Source: Lutjanus erythropterus
Lineage: Eukaryota; Chordata; Actinopteri; Lutjaniformes; Lutjanidae
NCBI GenBank assembly: GCA_020091685.1
Contig: CM034606.1
Coordinates: 19,050,695 to 19,114,694 of the forward strand
Length of the DNA: 64,000 nucleotides
Reading direction: 5' to 3'
The first letter of the stretch is position 1, and each line of letters begins with the position of its first letter. A program made the position numbers and the translations under genes. Of the stretch, positions 58,600-64,000 are shown piece by piece. The notes under the pieces were generated by a model, which was given only the letters and a program-made list of their open reading frames with translations, ran no database searches and was not told the origin of the DNA.

Positions 58600-59405
58600 T
58601 GAAATTGAAATTTTTGGTAGTAATTATGTGCTTCGTAATGCACCATACATTTTCAAAGGGAGACAGGTCTGGACAGCAGGCAGGACTCTTTTACTACAAA
58701 GCCACGCTTTTGTAACACATGTAGAATGTGGCTTAGTATTGTCTTGCTGTAATAAGCAGAGACGTCCCTGATACAGATGTCTGCATGGCAGCATGGGTTG
58801 CTCCAAAACCTGTGTGTACGTTTTAGCATTAATTGCGCCTTCACAGATGTGACAGGTGCCCATGATGCCATGGACAATAACAGCCCCGTACCATCACAGA
58901 TGCTGCCTTTTCAACTTGGATTTTAGCCCGGAGAATGTCCACAATTTCCAAAATCAGTTTGAAATGTGACCTCATCAGACCACAGCACACTTTTCCACTT
59001 TGTGTCAGTCTCTCAGATGAGCTCAGGCCCAGAGAAGTCGACGTTGTTGCTGGATGTTGTTCATATATGGCTATGCAGTTTTTCACAAAGTGGTGAACCT
59101 TACCCCATCTTTGCTTGTGAACGATGGAGCCTTTTGAGGATGCCCCTTTTCACACCAAATCACGTGTTACTAGTTCACGTGTTTACTTGTGAAAATCTCC
59201 AAACAAGTGTTTTTTTTTCAGCATTAGACCACTTTCAATTTTCTTTTGTTGCCTCTGTCCCATTTCTTTTGGAATGTGTTTGAACATTAAACACATTTTC
59301 TTTGTACTGTGTTCAACTGAATATACATCAAAAAGGATATGAAAATAATCCCATTCTGTTTTTATTATTTTATTGTTTTACATAGCGTCCCAACTTTTTT
59401 GAATC
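58600..59405 (-). mobile_element. Tc1-like DNA transposon relic with internal deletion
   Basis: Same family as 1258-2430. On the minus strand, 58863-58624 reads HICEGAINAKTYTQVLEQ, then a Tc1 catalytic-core segment with LLQQDNTKPHS, where D is the second catalytic aspartate. 59086-58841 adds VEKAASVMVRGC. Compared with the first copy, about 275 bp is missing at about 59073-59078 (between the equivalents of 1810 and 2085). That removes the junction between the DNA-binding and catalytic parts. The right terminus 'gcgtcccaacttttttgaatc' (about 59386-59405) is preserved; the left end is not clear. Confidence 0.85.
58624..59086 (-). pseudogene. Tc1 transposase pseudogene fragment
   Basis: Two overlapping minus frames (59086-58841 and 58863-58624) cover part of the DDE domain. 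The catalytic QQDN is intact, unlike in the copy at 1341-1741. The reading frame changes near 58850, the N-terminal half is deleted, and no start codon context remains, so no active enzyme can be made. Confidence 0.8.
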
Positions 59406-61904
59406 TGGGTCATAACTTATACATCTTTCTTCAATATATACTCCTTAAATCAAGCTCATCCAACACACAAACTACTTATAATAATATCCACACATGCCTA
59501 ATCTTCTATCAGCCTCCAGTAAACCTCCTCACTCTATCATCTTAACATCCTCAGGATAACCTTAGAAAAGTCATATTTAATTCCCTGATGGCCTTTTCAC
59601 ATTTAGGCCTGTTTTGTCAGCAGGGGAAAGGGGAAATGATTTGTACTGATCAGTCTCTGCTCTCCTTGGCTCCTAACTGCAGCTTTACTGAGCTTCTGAC
59701 AGATGTGTCCCCTGCTGTCTGATTAAAAATGGTCATTTCTCCAGCACACAATGTGGTGCGGTAACCTTTCATTTGAAGGATGATTGCCGCGCAGTGACAG
59801 ACACTCCTCCGTTTGTTCATTTTGTCTGTCCACGGCGAGGATATTGACATTCAGATTTTGCCTATGCTTTCATCTTAGAACAGATGTCACAGTTGGCAAG
59901 TAGTCTAGACAGGAACAGCAGGTAGGACAGAGCTCAAGGGGCAACAGGAGACAAGAGGCGAACGTGACAATGTGCAAAACAAGTGTATGTTTTACATCAG
60001 TCTGTCCTCTCTCCCTTGCTCCAACTCACAATGACCCTCATAGAACATCTGCCTGCTGTGCTGGGCAGGTATTTGTGCCCTCCCCTCTCCTTGGCCTGTT
60101 TCTCATTCTCGCAGGCTGGTGCGGTGCGAGAGGGAACACCAGCCAAATTATGGAAACCTTCGCTCATCTGCGAGAGGCAGAAACACAAACCTCAAACCCC
60201 TGTGGTGGGCCAAATCCCCTCGCTCGCACAAATGAGGATATTCTAATGTCAGGCCTGTTTGCAGGGGTGTAAACTTGTGGAAGTGCTGGTATCAGATAGG
60301 ATATCAAAGTCAACAAGCCTGTTGCTTTAAGCTGATCCTTCTGTCCCCAGGAAAACTTCTGCACTGTGAAAGCCCAGAGGAGCCTTCAAACGTTTCCCCA
60401 TGTGCAACCTGATCCATAACAGACAGAGTCATGCAGCTCCCTGTGCTATCAACACTCCAAGCTCAGCAGGGCCACTCTAATACCCCATTCCAACATGGCA
60501 GCCAGGAAGCACTTGAAAAATCACACAGCCGAGCAGTACAAGCCCACGCTACAGATCTGCTGAATGAGGCAGTTGCAATTTATTAGCACCTGTTGAACTA
60601 CGGCTAAAACTACCCTGTATATTAAAAGTAAACTTCAAGTGCTATGGAATTTATTTCATTTATTAAAACTACACAATGTTAAACAAGAGGTTCCACTGCA
60701 GATTATTTATAGACAGAACATGATACTGTACTAAATGTGCAGATTTTTACTGCAAACTGACAAATCACCAGCATTTTGCATATTTTTTCCCACCTAAGTC
60801 ATAAATTAGGCATTTAAGTATAATACTTCTGGTGTTATGGAGAAGTGAGCTAAATTTATTAACTATTCGAGGCAAATTTAGCCAGCGAGTGATTGCATCA
60901 GTTGCTATGATGTTTGCACTTGTTGATGTCACAGGCTACAGATATCTGGATAATATGAAAGGATATGACTCATTTAAGACTGAGCTTAATTCAATATATT
61001 TTCCTACATGACAGGCACACTTGTCAACCATCACTGAAGGCCCACATTAAAATTAGTAATGCCAATCCATAAAGTACAGCATAACCCATCTAACAGCTTC
61101 TCTTTAATGGTTTTCCATAACAGTTTGTGAAGTGTCCCACAGTATTATGTGGTGAGAGGAGTGTCAGTCTGTAACTTTTTTGGAACGAAGGGTTTAGACA
61201 GGATTTGGACACCCTGTTTTTATCCTGATGCTCACTGTCACTGTGGATATCATCATTGGGACTGCTGACTGGTGCTGTTTATGCGTCTGTGCCATGCTGT
61301 GTATTAAGAGTAGTTTTCACTGTTGTAACATTGTGCAATGATGCATTTCAGCAGCTGGTTTAAGGTGCAAACTGTATGTGCATAACATGAAGCTTATAGA
61401 TTCAGACTGGAACATAAAGTTCTCACCATGCAGATCAGCTGATCCTCATCTGATCTACCAACTGTTCAACGCTTATTCATATATCAGAATGGTCTATTTA
61501 AAAGCCTTGGTCCATCACATATACTGTAAGAATCCACTGCATAGGGTTGAGACTTTATGGATTTTTTCTTGCTGTAGTGAAACAGTAGTGCATTTCCACA
61601 TTTCCAAATAATAATATTTTATTAGACTTTATTGAAGGATACTGTCATAAAAGTTAAGGAGCTGAGAGTGACAGTGATGCTAGCGGAGCAGGGGAAAATG
61701 TTAGTAAATGGCGGTTAATATACAGCACAGGTTAAAGCATTTCAATTAATAAATGCTGTAGCTACTCAAAACTAAGAAAAGTCTTGTTTGTTATTTCCCC
61801 GCTGCCGAAAAAGTGAGAGGGTTAGCAATGAATTAAGATGAGCTGAAAAGACTAACGATAACGTTACCTTTGTGCTTATAATGTTAGCTCTGGTGCAGAT
61901 GTAT
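59406..61904. other. unique noncoding sequence
   Basis: No gene is supported. The plus frames at 59964-60272 and 59983-60246 overlap each other and two minus frames without domains, in GC-richer DNA. No repeat is recognised. Confidence 0.4.
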
Positions 61905-62309
61905 TAGGGGTGTCATGACAGATTTAATGGTCAAGATTCAATTAAATTTTCGATTTTAACATATTTTTTAGCACACACCGCTATACCATTGTTAGCCTAG
62001 AGTCTTGACCTGTAAAGATCAACAGATCAACAAATCGTCAACTGATCAACAACTGTCACTGACATTTTCAGATTCTTCTTTAAAAAGATCTATATGGTAT
62101 CAGGTATGATATAATATAGTGATATAATGGTAAGCTACACTGTGTCGTCTTTGAATAGTTTCTTTGTTTCTTTGGACATGCGCCAGATGCGGCAAGTCAG
62201 CAGGGCTAGAGAGAAAAAAAAATACTGGGAGGATCGCAGATTCTACTTTTTCGATTCCATTATAAATATTCAAAGCTTTTCACTGGATATCGAAACTGTG
62301 ACACCCCCA
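61905..62309. mobile_element. probable hAT-like miniature element
   Basis: It starts TAGGGGTGTCATGACAG and ends with 'actgtgacacccccaca', whose complement GGGGGTGTCACA pairs with the left end. Interior words 'aagattcaattaaatttttcg' and 'tcgattccattataaatattc' fit a TAGGGGTGTCACGATTC-type family. The flanking 8-mers do not match. A 127-codon plus frame starting at 62127 begins inside it and has no domain. Confidence 0.45.
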
Positions 62310-64000
62310 CATCGAATCCCTTTTAGAAAGTTTGTAATCCGGCCTGGAACTGCAGTGTCTTCTTTGGCAACTTTGCAAAATAAAAACATAAAGATAAATC
62401 CAACATTGACTGTGTGTTTTTATCCATTTTTCTGTGTTGAAAACTGTTTTGTTCTTAATACGCTGTTCATTGGTAATCCCATGAGACCTTGGGTTAAGTC
62501 TGTCGACTAATCAGAGGGTGTGTTCCTGACTGGACGTGGGTGTGACAGTGCACAGCTCATGGTGTAACATGAGATTAACCCTACAAAATAAAATTTGTGG
62601 TGATGACAGTAGTGAGCTCAACCCTGCAGTTGGCATCACATGACCATGGCGTTGTGGTAACGCAGTTGTTGTCACAGCCTTAAGACTGGGTCAACTTTTA
62701 TCAATACTTGAAATACATTTAGCACGTTGTGATAGGTTACAGTGAACAGTAATTTTATGCCCTCTCTGTATTCTCTCTCCTCCACTGAAGATTTTACTTT
62801 CGACCTGCTCAATCTGAGGTGACTCTCTGATGGGGAGGACAAAAGTGATTTGGTTACCTATCAAAGCAAATTTCCGTCAGTCAGACTCAAAAAAGGGAGC
62901 TGTCACACCATCTCGTCACTGTCTGTCAACATGGTGACAACTCTGCAACTCTTCAGATTGCAGTGTCCACACAGAGGAAGCTCTCAAGTTGAGAAACAAC
63001 CAGCAGAGCACAGTGGGCCACATCATGCGGAAAAGCTCCTTGGGTGATAAAGGTACTTATAACCCTACATATATTTATGGATACCATTAAAAACAAAACT
63101 GCTATAAAGAAAATAGCTGACTGCAGAGCAAAAAGCCCGAAGGACCCAATTTCCTCCTGAAGCACCTGATGGACACACTGACAAGCAGATTGCTTTCCAG
63201 TACCAATTTTTGGAGCATGTGAAAAATGGTCCGCGCAGCCGGTATGTGGTCTGAGATGAGTCATAAATCTTGTTTTATCTCCTCCGTGGTGGTAGCAGAA
63301 AAGGATGAGTTGCTTTTTTTTCATCTCATTCACATGTCTATCTGTCTGTTATCTGTGCCCTTGAGCAAAGATTACTGATGCCCTGTCTTTGATATATGAC
63401 ACATCACACAGAGCAGCTTTTCATCCTGTGAATTAACCCAGAGAGGGAGGAAAAAAATGCAAACCTGACTGCCATCAGCCAGGGGGGCTCTCTCACTGTT
63501 CCTTTGTGCTCCTCTGGCTCCCCCCTTCTTTACTCACATGATCATTCCCACCTTCCTTTGCCTCAGAACCATCCTCTTCCCCTCCCTTCTGATACTGAGC
63601 AGATGCGGAGCAGAGAGCATCATGGGTAGCCAAGTTTGGTGGCAAATTGTTTATCTGACCTCTGCACGTCTCTGCATTTTATAATCTAGTGTGTGTCACC
63701 CCTGTCTCATCCCCATAACAAATAGCCCCTGTCAGTTCCTGCTTCCTTTATCAGAAGCAAGAGGTAAGGAGAGGGCCACTGTAAGTAACTGCACAGGAGG
63801 AAATCTCCTGCAGAAAAACAAAAATGGGATTTCGAGTGAGTGATGAAAACAGAGATTCCCATAATGATGCCTCAAGAGCAGAAAAAAGGATAAAAGGCAG
63901 AGATTAAAGAAACAAATGGTGGTGTATTATGTGTTAACAGCTTATGTATGTCATGGAGGAAGAAAAAGACTGCGATAGGCTTTCAGGAGAATATTACCGC
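62310..64000. other. unique noncoding sequence
   Basis: No gene is supported. 63480-63600 is pyrimidine-rich. A GAG|GTAAGG donor-like site lies at about 63763 without a plausible exon before it. The 126-codon minus frame at 63333-62953 has no domain. The window ends in A/G-rich unique DNA. Confidence 0.4.

Noticed and set aside
1-64000. A CRISPR array, operon or phage-like system
   Set aside because: No repeat-spacer pattern, no closely packed genes and no bacterial gene signals; the sequence is vertebrate in character.

Overview
The window reads as vertebrate nuclear DNA, most likely from a teleost fish. It is AT-leaning and CpG-poor, with long (CA)n microsatellites. It carries dispersed families typical of teleost genomes: Tc1 relics, hAT-type and TTAA-target miniature elements, and SINEs whose heads resemble tRNA. 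No open frame exceeds about 150 codons, none resembles a known cellular protein, and long frames cluster where low-complexity or pyrimidine-rich DNA leaves several frames open at once. I therefore read it as a gene desert or a very large intron. Family names are from memory of teleost repeats, because no database search was possible.

Layout. 1-9433: unique DNA with a near-complete Tc1 relic (1258-2430), an 84-bp tandem duplication (3348-3510), a SINE (5082-5198), a copy of a dispersed repeat (5340-5760) and 39-bp direct repeats (7101-7197). 9434-19290: a hAT-like miniature element, a 131-bp direct duplication (12132-12483), a TTAA-type miniature element inserted inside a hAT fragment (16557-17398), and a 343-bp hAT element with a perfect 8-bp target duplication (18886-19228). 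19291-32069: (CA)n and (ATT)n arrays, a G-rich run, a second SINE, a 42-bp minisatellite (29601-29964), and long unique stretches that look like regulatory DNA. 32070-44285: a dense set of small transposons, a compound CA array, and one candidate exon or promoter on the minus strand (36292-36425). 44286-64000: palindromes near 46.2-46.35 kb, a fold-back element (49115-49750), a reverse-transcriptase scrap (56676-56712), a deleted second Tc1 (58600-59405) and further hAT-like fragments.

The repeat-free stretches (for example 10620-11340, 22725-23240, 30190-30700, 42860-43330 and 48300-48740) are of high complexity and rich in homeodomain-type TAAT/ATTA cores. This is what conserved enhancers around a developmental gene look like, but conservation cannot be seen from one sequence. 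I found no functional gene system. The items most worth checking are the candidate minus-strand exon at 36292-36342, the fold-back element at 49.1-49.75 kb, and the nested insertion at 16.6-17.4 kb, whose target site can be reconstructed.
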